A DNA stretch of 64,000 bases from Rutpela maculata (taxonomy: Eukaryota > Arthropoda > Insecta > Coleoptera > Cerambycidae): contig OW386286.2 of the NCBI GenBank assembly GCA_936432065.2, positions 5,635,208 through 5,699,207 of the forward strand. The letters are read 5' to 3'. Below, piece after piece: positions 34,266 to 43,285 of this stretch; position 1 is the first letter of the stretch, and each line of letters starts with the position of its first letter. A program made the position numbers and the translations under genes. The notes beneath the pieces are model-generated. The model saw only the letters and a program-made list of their open reading frames with translations. It made no database searches and had not been told where the DNA came from.

Positions 34266-35591
34266 TTATAGGAACTGTTGTTCCGGGAAGTTGAGATTTG
34301 GGTTGAAATTGTCCAAGTTCATTTTGCCAAATTGGGTTTGCAATACTGTCATCTCGGAGTCTCCGGTTTTGTGATAAGGCGGGTCCGACTGGGCATGTGG
34401 GCCTGATCGAAAATCCCGATTATATACAAGTGTTGTATCGAAAGTGGGTTCGTCCGTGTAATAATTTTCGGAGGGACTATTAGCAGTATAATAGTCTTCG
34501 TTGCTGTTGTCGTATTCCGAAGTATTAGCTGTATAATAGTTCGGACTTGCGTAGGGGTTATTATCAGTATAATATCCCTCGTTAATATTTTCGTAAGGGT
34601 TATCGTGAACGTAATAACTTTGATTTTGTTGCTCTAGGTTTTCGGGTTCAGTATTTTGATTGAGATGAAGCGTTTTTCTATTTGAATTTGGTCTATAATA
34701 ATTAGGGTTAGGTTGAATCGCAGGTGGTCTTGCATTATTGAAATTTGGGTTTGGTGCAATGACGGGTGGTCTTTGTTGCTGGAAGTTTTGTGAGCTTCCA
34801 GGATTTTGGTTATAATAGTTAGGTCTTTGTTGTTGGAAATTTTGCGAATTTCCAGGATTTTGATTATAGTAATTAGGCCTAGGATAGATTTGGGGAGTAC
34901 CAAAATTTGGGGGTCGAGAACTTTGTTGTCTCTGACGACATTCATTAGCGACGTGTCCCGTACGTTTGCAAAATGAACAATGTCTTGCAGGTAAGGGGAA
35001 GTTTTGGTTACGCGTGGGAGTGATTGCACTATTGTTGCGATTGGTTTTTTGCGTTTCAAAGTAATTTAATTGGAGTTCTTTTCGAACTCTCGTTATTGCT
35101 TTTAGCATATTCTCAGGGTCGCTTGCCCTAACAACATGCGCAAGTTTGGGTTCTAGTCCCGTGAGTAGGGTGTTCAAAACCATGCCCTCAGTTAATTGCG
35201 TTTGGGCTTGTTTTTGTGCCGCTGTTAACCGCTGTTTATGAACAGAAGCATGCATTTTTGCTTCGTGGGTTTGTAAGCGCGCAATAAACGTGAGCGGAGA
35301 TTCACCGGGAAGTTGTCGCATTCTTTGCAAGTCTTGTATCAAGGAGGTTAGGTCTCTACTATCACCAAAATGATTCTCTAAAAGAGTCTTAATTTCTTCC
35401 CAATGAGTGGGATTTCTAGAGTTCACTAGTTCAGCTGCACGGCCTTTTAATTTGTTTTTTATATGAACAGTTAAAAGTACCACCTGGTTACCAATCGACA
35501 TGCCATAAGCGGTTCTGCATGAATTTAGGAATGTATTTAAATTTATTTGATTACCGTCATATTCAGGAATAATTGAAAATATTTCGCTCAA
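34266..35591 (-). CDS. gag: Errantivirus Gag
   Basis: 441 codons. Residues about 10-180 are retrotransposon gag-like (WEEIKTLLENHF, LPGESPLTFIARLQTHEAKM). One CCHC zinc knuckle is present: C205, C208, H213, C218. The C-terminal third is Asn/Pro/Gln/Tyr-rich, with a duplicated NYYNQNPG...SQNFQQQRP unit and several YYTDN/YYTAN repeats. The frame begins with TTG and is open upstream, without an ATG, to a stop near the leader. The nearest upstream ATG (35682) is in another frame. So either a non-ATG start is used, the start is spliced in, or this copy is damaged at its 5' end. Confidence 0.88.
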   Translation of the reverse strand: MSEIFSIIPEYDGNQINLNTFLNSCRTAYGMSIGNQVVLLTVHIKNKLKGRAAELVNSRNPTHWEEIKTLLENHFGDSRDLTSLIQDLQRMRQLPGESPLTFIARLQTHEAKMHASVHKQRLTAAQKQAQTQLTEGMVLNTLLTGLEPKLAHVVRASDPENMLKAITRVRKELQLNYFETQKTNRNNSAITPTRNQNFPLPARHCSFCKRTGHVANECRQRQQSSRPPNFGTPQIYPRPNYYNQNPGNSQNFQQQRPNYYNQNPGSSQNFQQQRPPVIAPNPNFNNARPPAIQPNPNYYRPNSNRKTLHLNQNTEPENLEQQNQSYYVHDNPYENINEGYYTDNNPYASPNYYTANTSEYDNSNEDYYTANSPSENYYTDEPTFDTTLVYNRDFRSGPHAQSDPPYHKTGDSEMTVLQTQFGKMNLDNFNPNLNFPEQQFL

Positions 35592-36028
35592 TTTATACGG
35601 TTCAACAGCGTCTGGTTGAGGTTGAGGTTGAGGTTGTGGCTCGTGCTGTATGTTGGTTTTGTTGTTGTTGTTGGTGAGCCATATTTCGAGTAGTTACTGG
35701 CATAAACTAATTTGAATTTGAAAACTTAGATTTATTTTACTTATAATAGCAATGGACAACAGAACTGTTCTTTCCACGGACAATACGCAAGAAATGATTA
35801 TTATTTTAATTAAATTTGCACTAAAAACGAGATGATTCAATAAGTACTTACACGTAATAAATATTCATTTGTAGGTTCTTTCTTGATTTAGGGATTGGAA
35901 TCCGCCGCCCGTCGTCAAAGGTCTCCTTGTTCCGGCGATCCTTTCCTGAAGTTAGGCCCTTTTTGGGGTGTTCCTTGTTCTTCTGGGAGGTTTTCGTTGG
36001 TTAGGCTCTTCTTCCAGGCGTTATTACC

Positions 36029-36047
36029 AATCCTACCGACTGCGCCA
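36029..36047 (-). promoter_or_regulatory. Primer-binding site for tRNA-Ser
   Basis: The plus strand reads aatcctaccgactgcgcca, matching the 3' end of an insect tRNA-Ser with CCA. Minus-strand TGGCGCAGTCGG is the usual primer site of the 17.6/297-type errantivirus group. It is one base from the LTR. Confidence 0.88.
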
Positions 36048-36048
36048 C

Positions 36049-36419
36049 TTTTATATCACTTAGAACTGTGTTCACTTTTTAAAAACTTTTATTCTTGGTT
36101 TTACAAAATATTTTATATGATTATATATTTGTTACAATAGTTAAATGTTGTAGGTATAAAGATTAAATGTAGACTGACTGCAAGTGTGTCTCTTGGTCAT
36201 ATTTATAACATCGTTATCAACGTAGGCACATGCATTTCTTAGAAATCATGCTGTGCCAGCGTTTTACATGAGAAAGCTTTGTCTTAAAAGGAAGTTGTTA
36301 TCGCTTTAGATAAAGTATATCAAATTATATCACGTACCGAGATAAGGATATAAAGTTACTTGTTGGATAAGATACTTATGCATTTGAATGAATTAATACA
36401 GTTTGTTTAGCATATAACA
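36049..36419 (-). repeat. Errantivirus 5' LTR
   Basis: 371 bp, identical by eye to 28256-28626. Followed by TATA at 36420-36423. It contains the promoter for minus-strand proviral transcription. Confidence 0.93.
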
Positions 36420-36524
36420 TATATAAGAATCAATAATAAAATTTCTAGTGGAATGTTGTCGCCGAAAATAAACAAATCAACTGCACTATTTGGGTATACG
36501 TTAAAATAAATATAAAGCGCATTT

Positions 36525-36541
36525 TTTATTTATTTTTTATT
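36525..36541 (-). promoter_or_regulatory. Polyadenylation signals of the cuticle gene
   Basis: Two minus-strand AATAAA hexamers (36525-36530, 36536-36541) start about 20 nt after the stop codon. They lie between the gene and the provirus edge at 36419, so the insertion leaves the gene's own 3' end intact. Confidence 0.6.
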
Positions 36542-36561
36542 AATAACTAAAACGAAATAAC

Positions 36562-37269
36562 TTAAGCTGATTCAATGGATACAGTATCATCATCAACAAC
36601 AGTTCCTTGGCCTGCGGGATCAGCTTGGGGAATTCCTTGAGGTGGACCTACTGGAGACTGAATTGGAGTCTGAATTGGAGTCTGAGCTGGAATTTCACCA
36701 ACACCTGGGGCTTGACCTACGACTGGAGGTTGACCAGCTACCGGATTTTGGCCTATGATTGGAACCTGACCAAAGAATGGAGACTGTCCAACAATGGGGT
36801 TGTGAGCCACAAATGGAGACTGACCCAGTAATCCTCCGTAGAGTGGTGAGGAAATTATGGATGGTGTGTATAGTGATTGACCAAAGATGGACTGAGTGTA
36901 AAGGGGTTGAGATAGAGCCACAGGCCTAGTGGCGTATCCAAGAGGTACTTGGTGAGTTGTGTAAGAAACTGCCACTGGTTGAGATACACGTTGTACGACT
37001 GGAGCTACGGCAGTGTAAGCATGCCCTTCTACGGTGCTGTAGGCAAAGTTACCTCCAATTCGATCGGATTTGATGATAGCGCTGTCTAGGCTCGGGGTTC
37101 GGACCAATGCGGCGTTGGAAATGAGTCCACACCGAGCAAATCCGATGACACACATCATACATAAAGCGAGAGCTGCCTAAAAATTAAAATTTAGAGTATA
37201 GTTATCATTTCTGTACAATTACAGAGTGATTGAAATACGACATACATTCTTTAGGGAAATAAAATACAT
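36562..37269 (-). CDS. Cuticle protein, CPF/retinin-like, two exons
   Basis: The only clear host gene. Exon 2 is 37176-36562. Inferred exon 1 is 37269-37246 (MYFISLKN), with donor AAT|GTATGT, a 69-bp intron and acceptor TTTTTAG|GCA, phase 0. Together they give 212 residues. The join creates a signal peptide (KNAALALCMMCVIGFARC); a tiny first exon interrupted in the signal peptide is typical of insect cuticle genes. Mature residues near 40-75 carry DSAIIKSDRIGGNFAYST followed by VEGHAYTAVAPVV, the conserved block of retinin/CPF-like structural cuticle proteins. The C-terminal half is low complexity, with repeated GQSPF/GQxPxxGQ and IQTPIQ units, then an acidic end. It has no chitin-binding R&R motif. 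Expected to be secreted by epidermis into cuticle. The family name is from memory of the motif; the secreted structural role is well supported. Confidence 0.85.
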
Positions 37270-37340
37270 GCTGAAGAATTATTTTTAATGAAATTGTCAA
37301 TAACATAATAATAATAATATTCACAGACCTTCAAAATTTT

Positions 37341-38030
37341 AACAAGAAACCAGACTATACTTTTCCGTAGGTTTCTGACTCGCTGAATCGGTATTGGACT
37401 TCAAAATTGCTCCATCACGCCAGGTTTTCGAGAGATTCTAACCTAAAAGTGGAAAAAACCGTTTATTGGTATATTTTAGGTTGTTACATCACGAGGTAAT
37501 TTTTCTCCTAAAAACTAGTTACGGCATGTGAAAGTACTAACTCCTCTTCTCCTTCAAAATTCATTTTGAATTTTTCCAATATTTTGTTCCTCTCCGAGAA
37601 ATCGTTAATTGAAATTAATGGGTATTCGCAAATTGAGTAGCATCAGGTGAAGACTTTAGGAAATTTAGATGTTTGTAATTTGATTCTTCTGGCTTCTGAA
37701 GGCTTCAACTGATGCTAGTCAATTTCCGGATATCCACTAATATGCCAAACTCATAAATTCCAACTGACGATTTGTCGGAGAAGAAAAAAGATATGGGAAA
37801 AATTCAAAATGGATTTTGAAGGGAAAAAGTAGTTCCTTTAGACGCCGTAACGAATTTTGTGGAGAAAAATTACCTCGTGATGTAACATAACCTCAAATAT
37901 AGAGCAAAATTCGGGTTATTTCCACGTCTAGGTTAAATCTCCAAAAACCTGATATGGTGGAGAAATTCTGATGTCGAATACAGATTCGACGCGTCAAAAA
38001 CCGTCGGAAAGAATAGACTGGTTTCCGGTT
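37341..38030. repeat. 690-bp palindromic element upstream of the cuticle gene
   Basis: The arms pair from gaaaccagactat (37346) with atagactggtttc (38013) inward. Examples are catcacgaggtaatttttct and its inverse near 37495 and 37870, and the pair around ctccttcaaaatt. The spacer is under 60 bp around 37675. No ORF. Non-autonomous TIR/foldback element; the target duplication is not clear. It begins about 70 bp from the cuticle gene ATG, so it occupies the promoter side. Confidence 0.8.
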
Positions 38031-38518
38031 TAGAAGGTCGATAACATTTTGTCGGCTTCTCTATTATTATTATTATTATTCTAAAACTAAAAAGGTAAAA
38101 TACGTTAAATTGTTTCTTATCAAATATAATCAATGACCAATAAAATTGTTTTTGAAGTATTAGAAAATCACTAAAAGAATAAAATACGTTTTCAAGTAAG
38201 TACAATTTAAGTGGTATTTTTAAATGACTGAATATTATTTACGGAATTTAATTCTCCAGCCCCTAAAAATCAGTCTACATAAGAAACTATTGATAACAGT
38301 ACATTATGCTCTGGTCTACCTTATTATTTGCTTTGGGGCAATCGTCATCATGTAGTAGAATTTTTATACAAAAAAATGTGTAATGAGATGATGTTTAGTA
38401 TACCTTACAGACACACCTGAGAGATACATTTAAACAAAATAAAATATTAACAGTCATGTCTATACATCTATGAAGTTATTGACCTTTGTCTATAAAAACA
38501 GGTACTGCTTTAAAAAAT
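38031..38518. other. Intergenic, no gene seen
   Basis: AT-rich with a (TTA)n run near 38060. Nothing else recognised. Confidence 0.55.
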
Positions 38519-38706
38519 AAATCACAATTTTTTTAATAATGGGGTGGGGGTGGAAATGGAGGTGGCTAATGCCAAAAAAATTTCTGAGACATAGCTTCTC
38601 TTATATATACTAAATACCAATTTTATGGACTCTTATTTGCTTGATTTACCTATTTCCTCTTTTACAATTTACCCTTTCAATCAACGGAATAAGATCAAAA
38701 TATTAT
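38519..38706 (+). mobile_element. Helentron-like repeat copy 5 (internal fragment)
   Basis: Retains only the middle: ataatggggtgggggtgg, ggctaatgccaaaaaaat, actaaataccaattttatgg and the purine-rich aacggaataagatcaaaa. Both ends are missing. Confidence 0.7.
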
Positions 38707-38751
38707 GAAAACCGGGGTATAAATCGAGTATTCTTACTAATCTGATTTTTA

Positions 38752-39802
38752 TTGACATGGATTTTTATATGCCTTAATAACAATGGCACGCCTCAAGTCC
38801 GTTGGCCTACAACCAAATGTAGAAGTCGCCTGTGGAACGAGGCTGTCAGGAAGACGCCTCTTCTACAGGCATGCACAGATGGTATCTCTCCCCGATTTGT
38901 TTTTGACAGACCCTACACAATACAGACAATACAGACAAATAGTGAAAACGAGACCGCTGGTGAAGGTGTGATAAACATTTTCACAGACGGATCAAGGAAG
39001 AAGGAGGGGGCAGGATGTGGAATATATTCCAGAAGCCTGCAAATCCAATATAAATGGACTATGGATGAGCGAGCCAGCATAGTACAAACTGGCGGGCATA
39101 ACCATAGCCGCAAAAGAGATTGTCCGCAGACAAACTACGGGCAAAACAATCAGGATCTACACAGACTGTAGACAATCACTACTAGCCCTGAGAAGTTACA
39201 AAATAACCACAGGAGCAGTATGGGAATGTCATCAAGCACTTGTGGGTGCCTCCAGTACGAACAACATCTCGGTATGCTGGGTGAAAGGACACGCACAGTG
39301 CAGTGGCAACAAAAAATCCGACAAACTGGCCAAGAAGGCAGCAGGCCAACTTATCTTTGGACCAGGCCCGGCCAGTTTGTTACCGATTACGGCGACAATA
39401 CAATTAATTAAGGAGAACACCCACAACGAATTTAAGAAGCTGTGGGATGAAGCAAGCAGCTGTCAGCTCGCTAGGGAACTACTCACGTATCCCAACAAGA
39501 AAACAGCAATGGACTACCTGGCAATGACCAGAAGGAATCTACGTTTTATAACAGGAATCCAGACTGGACACTGTCCGCTAAGGAAACATCTATACAATAT
39601 GAGATTAAGCGAAACACCTCTTTGCAGAGGTTGTGAACAAGAAGATGAGACGGTTCAACACGTACTCTGTGACTGTTCAGCCGTCTCATCAATCAGAGAA
39701 TCCATCTTGGGAGAGCGTTGGCCTACCTTGGCCAATGTAAGGGAGATGCCCCTAGGCAACATCGCCACCTACTTCGAAAGATTAGGTTGGCTGAAGGCCT
39801 AG
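38752..39802 (+). pseudogene. LINE fragment with RNase H and C-terminal zinc motif
   Basis: A 3' fragment of an I/R1/Jockey-type LINE that encodes RNase H. The first frame has INIFTDGSRKKEGAGCGIYS (first catalytic Asp). Near 39090 the frame shifts, with loss of the segment that should contain the catalytic Glu. It then continues ITIAAKEIVRRQTTGKTI, TDCRQSLLAL and CWVKGHAQCSGNKKSDKLAK (last RNase H block). The tail holds CRGCEQEDETVQHVLCDC, the Cys/His motif common after RNase H in these LINEs, and stops at 39800-39802. It is notably less AT-rich than its neighbours. RT is absent. Dead copy. Confidence 0.85.
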
Positions 39803-39936
39803 ACGAGTGTCTGCCTAGAGGGAGGATGTACAAGGGGTCCAATGGGGCCTAAGTGCTGTGGTTTTTGACCACCCTCCTGCTAATTCCATACTCCATATAT
39901 GCTTCAAGATGACAAACAAAACCGTGAACTTCTTTT

Positions 39937-40155
39937 TTGTCAACTTGTTTCAACTTTCCGGTCGTTGAGGATAGGTGTGACGGAAAGAAAAAATTATCAA
40001 TACAAAAACACTCGCACATTTTTTTCGAAAGATCGCCAAAGTACGCTGGCATTCACTATTACAATATGCTCCCTGGGGATATAAAGTCCGCAATTTCAAT
40101 AAATCGATTAAAAAATAAACTTAAAAAAAATTATCTCAAACAATACAATATATAG
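39937..40155 (+). pseudogene. LINE C-terminal fragment (different LINE)
   Basis: Encodes SPKYAGIHYYNMLPGDIKSA followed by a Lys-rich end (KLKKNYLKQYN), the terminal helix of CR1/Jockey-like ORF2. An upstream piece in another frame contains NYQYKNTRTFF, the YNTR motif, so a frameshift lies near 40020. Confidence 0.65.
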
Positions 40156-40253
40156 TAGAAGCGCATAGGGTTTTTCGTGGGAAATAAATGATTAAAGCTG
40201 ACAAGATATTGAAACTTATGAAACTTAGGAAACTTATGAAACTTATCTTATTA

Positions 40254-40686
40254 TAATTGAAGACACAAGTGGATGAAGTAAAAACAAAGTGATTTTGAGA
40301 TAATTGATTTTCAAGTGTTTAACCACCTACCAACTTCAACAGTACATATATATCCTTTATAAATTTATAAATCAGATATTTTTGCATTAGAATCAAATGT
40401 AATGTACCTGGGGGAATTTTGTGTACTTATAGCCTTCATTGATATAAAAAAATCGTTTTCTTCAACAAAGTGATTTTGAGATAATTGAACTCAAAGTTTT
40501 TAACAGCCTACCAATTTCTACAGTACATAGATCCTTTAAAAATTTGTAAATCAGATATTTTTGCATTAGAAACAAACGTAATGTACCTGAGGGAATTTTG
40601 TGTACTTATAGCCTGCATTCATATAAAAAACTCGTTTTTTTCGAAAATGTCACATAGACTCTTCATCCACTTGTGTCTTCAATTAT
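40254..40686. mobile_element. 433-bp TIR element with internal tandem duplication
   Basis: 26-bp perfect ends: ATAATTGAAGACACAAGTGG at left and the inverse CCACTTGTGTCTTCAATTAT at right. Inside, a unit of about 178 bp (aaagtgattttgagataatt ... ggaattttgtgtacttatag) is present twice in tandem (about 40288-40465 and 40466-40645). No ORF; family unknown. Confidence 0.78.
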
Positions 40687-41238
40687 TACTGTTTAACGCA
40701 AATTAAATGTCTGTGCGGCGTTTCGATTTATTGTCTCTTTTAGTAATACGTACATTTTAAATTAGGATTGATTATTGTTTATGAAGTTTTATTAATTTTA
40801 TGTAATATCATACTCATATGCTTAATTTGGGGGGGGGGGCAAGGGTAGGTAACTGCCCACCCGATATTTTGAAAGAGCACTAAATTGTTTAAGGCAAGTC
40901 TGGCGAATTCCGAAATTCTTCCGGAAAAAATGATTAGTATGACAATTAAGCCAATCAAGACAAAGGTTTTCAATACAAGTAGGCAAAATCCCTGCCTACC
41001 CAATAAAAATGCTGAAATTACGCCAATGATTATACTATTAGTTTATGTTATGGTAATCATAGTATACATTATTTCATATAATTTCATATATTTTTTTAAA
41101 TACCTAGCTTTATAATTTTTTTTTGTAAACCCACGCGCAGACCTTAGCCTTTAGTGGAGCACCTTTGTGTTTATTTACACAATTATTATTATTTCATTAT
41201 AATTATTGTCAAAACTTTTAAGTAACTTATTTGTAACA
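40687..41238. other. Intergenic with an 11-bp G run
   Basis: No gene. G11 at 40829-40839. Otherwise AT-rich. Confidence 0.55.
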
Positions 41239-41866
41239 AACCGTTGCCCAAGGAATCACTAGTTCCACATCCAGATTTTCCATCCAATTTTTCACAACGA
41301 AAAATTTTGTTTGTGGAAAAAATTGTTTATAGAACTTTAATAACATAATATTTGAAATCGTCTACCCCAAAAACCTATAAAACGATATCCCACATCGGTA
41401 GTGGGGTGGAAGTGGTGGTAGTGGGGTGGACGAAGTAAAAAAATATTTTGAAGTTTTTGGTTCTTGTACACATACTAAATCACAATTTTTTTCACCCTCT
41501 TTAATAATGGGGTGGGGGTGGTAATGGAGATGGCTACTGCCAACAAATTTTTTGAGACCTTATATCTTCTCTTGTATATACTGAATACCAATTTTATGGA
41601 CTCTTACCTGCTTGATTTATCTATGTACCCCCATTTACCCCAATTTACCCCCCAGTCTTTCAACGCAAAAAGATGAAAATATAATCTAGTTCCAGATCAC
41701 GTTAAAATACATACATGTACCAAATTTCAAGTCAATATCTTAAACGGTTCCAGAGTAATCGTGTGCACAAGAAAAATTACAGACCGACAGACAGACAAAG
41801 ACAGAATTTTTTTTTTTCGCTCAAACTTTTTTTGCCGTTACTAAACTTCCACTGGATGTGGAAGTA
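41239..41866 (+). mobile_element. Helentron-like repeat copy 6 (full length)
   Basis: 5' end ccgttgcccaaggaatcac then gttccacatccag. It has a G-rich block near 41399-41430 and a CAGA run near 41782-41800. The 3' hairpin acttccac/tggat/gtggaagt ends at 41866. A small deletion before the hairpin removes the aaaatctcgacg block. About 628 bp. Confidence 0.82.
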
Positions 41867-42039
41867 GTTATGTAATATCTGCAACAAATTTTTTGAATCA
41901 ACCACATTCATTCATTCAAAACCGTTACACAAAGTAATTAGATTTTTTTAAATCTCCCTTTCTTAACCTTTTATTGTGTTAAAATTATTTACTTGGTATG
42001 TTATTGTTTTTGGGTTATTTATCAATATATTATTATGTA

Positions 42040-42488
42040 CACTGTAAAATTTCCATGTAATTTTACCCGCAAAGAGACAGGAAAATTCCATTTACCAGGA
42101 AGAATTACCCAATATATAAGGTAAATAGAAATTTTCCACCCTCTGCGGGTAAAATTCCATTACAATTGAGGGTAATTTTACACGCAACGACGGTAAATTT
42201 ACTACGGAAAGAAAATTCTGTCTGGATAAGGGGCAATTTTGTTACTGTAACAAAATTGCCCCTTATCCAGATAGGATTTTCTTTCCTTAGTAAATTTACC
42301 GTCGTTACGTGTAAAGTTACCCCCCATTGTAATGGAATTTTACCCGCAAAGAGAGTGGAAAATTTCTATTTACCTTATATTTTGGGTAATCCTCCCTGGT
42401 AAATTGAATTTTCCTGTCTCTTTGCGGGTAAAATTACATGGAAATTTTACACGAAATGACGGTAAATTTACCCACATTTTTTACAGTG
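42040..42488. mobile_element. 449-bp near-perfect palindromic MITE, TA target duplication
   Basis: Ends CACTGTAAAA and TTTTTTACAGTG are flanked by TA (42038-42039, 42489-42490). Practically the whole element is one hairpin, with arms meeting at about 42243 (ttttgttactgtaacaaaa). Units based on attttacccgcaaagaga and ggtaaatttac recur within each arm. The right arm is longer by about 40 bp, adding an acgaaatgacggtaaattta unit. No ORF. Confidence 0.85.
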
Positions 42489-43285
42489 TAGGTATATGTG
42501 TGTATGTATACTATATTATCATGCTTGATATAGTACTTTACTGGAACGTTGTAGTGACAACACTCATGCAAAATATTTTTGTGAACGAGGGCTTATGAAA
42601 AATAAATAAATATCATTTAATCGCAGCAAATCATCGACCATACCTCGCCCTCGGCATCGATTTACAAAATCATGGCTAAAATTAAAATGTCCAGCTTCCG
42701 GCTGTTTCAATCATAAAAACTGTACATAAATATCAGCTCAGCATATACACCAGTGTTAAACATTTTCCATTTTCATCAGAGTTAAACAGAGTTTTCATTA
42801 ATTAGCATGTTTCATTCTGGCTCGCTTATTAGTTTATAAGCATTTGATGTTGATAAATGTTATGCTATTAATTATTTAGCTTGTCATTGCATTTTGCAAC
42901 AAATAAATGAAAAAATAAATGTCTCCTGATTTATTGAAATTTTACAATCAATCTATTTTAGTACAGGCAAGCTATCTATGTTTTACTTCCACATTAGTCT
43001 AAGATTCGGTAGCTTATTCGTACAGATATCTGTTTTTTTAATAACATTTGATCTAAATGAAAAATTGATGATAACATAATACATTACAGCTGTTACTCAG
43101 CAAAGAACAATGTTAAAAAAAGTCTTAATCACGGTAAAGTGTGGAAGCCATCTTTTCTTACTCTTCAAAATGAATCCGTCACCCGTTTTGGCGAAAAATC
43201 TCGGGAACGCAGTAAAAAAACAACCCTCATTTGGGTGCCATAAAGTGAAGATTCTCATTTTCCCAACCAAAACTCATTTAAATAA
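42489..43285. other. Intergenic, no gene seen
   Basis: AT-rich, nothing recognised. Confidence 0.55.

Larger units (their letters stand above)
28256..36419 (-). mobile_element. Errantivirus-type endogenous retrovirus (Ty3/Gypsy with env)
   Basis: 8,164 bp. It has two 371-bp LTRs with no difference I can find, TATA duplications at 28252-28255 and 36420-36423, a tRNA-Ser primer site and a polypurine tract. The order on the minus strand is gag, pro, pol, env. All domains expected of an insect errantivirus are present with catalytic residues intact, so the insertion is recent. The gag N-terminus lacks an in-frame ATG (see gag). Errantiviruses are transcribed from the LTR, with env from a spliced RNA. 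Confidence 0.93.
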
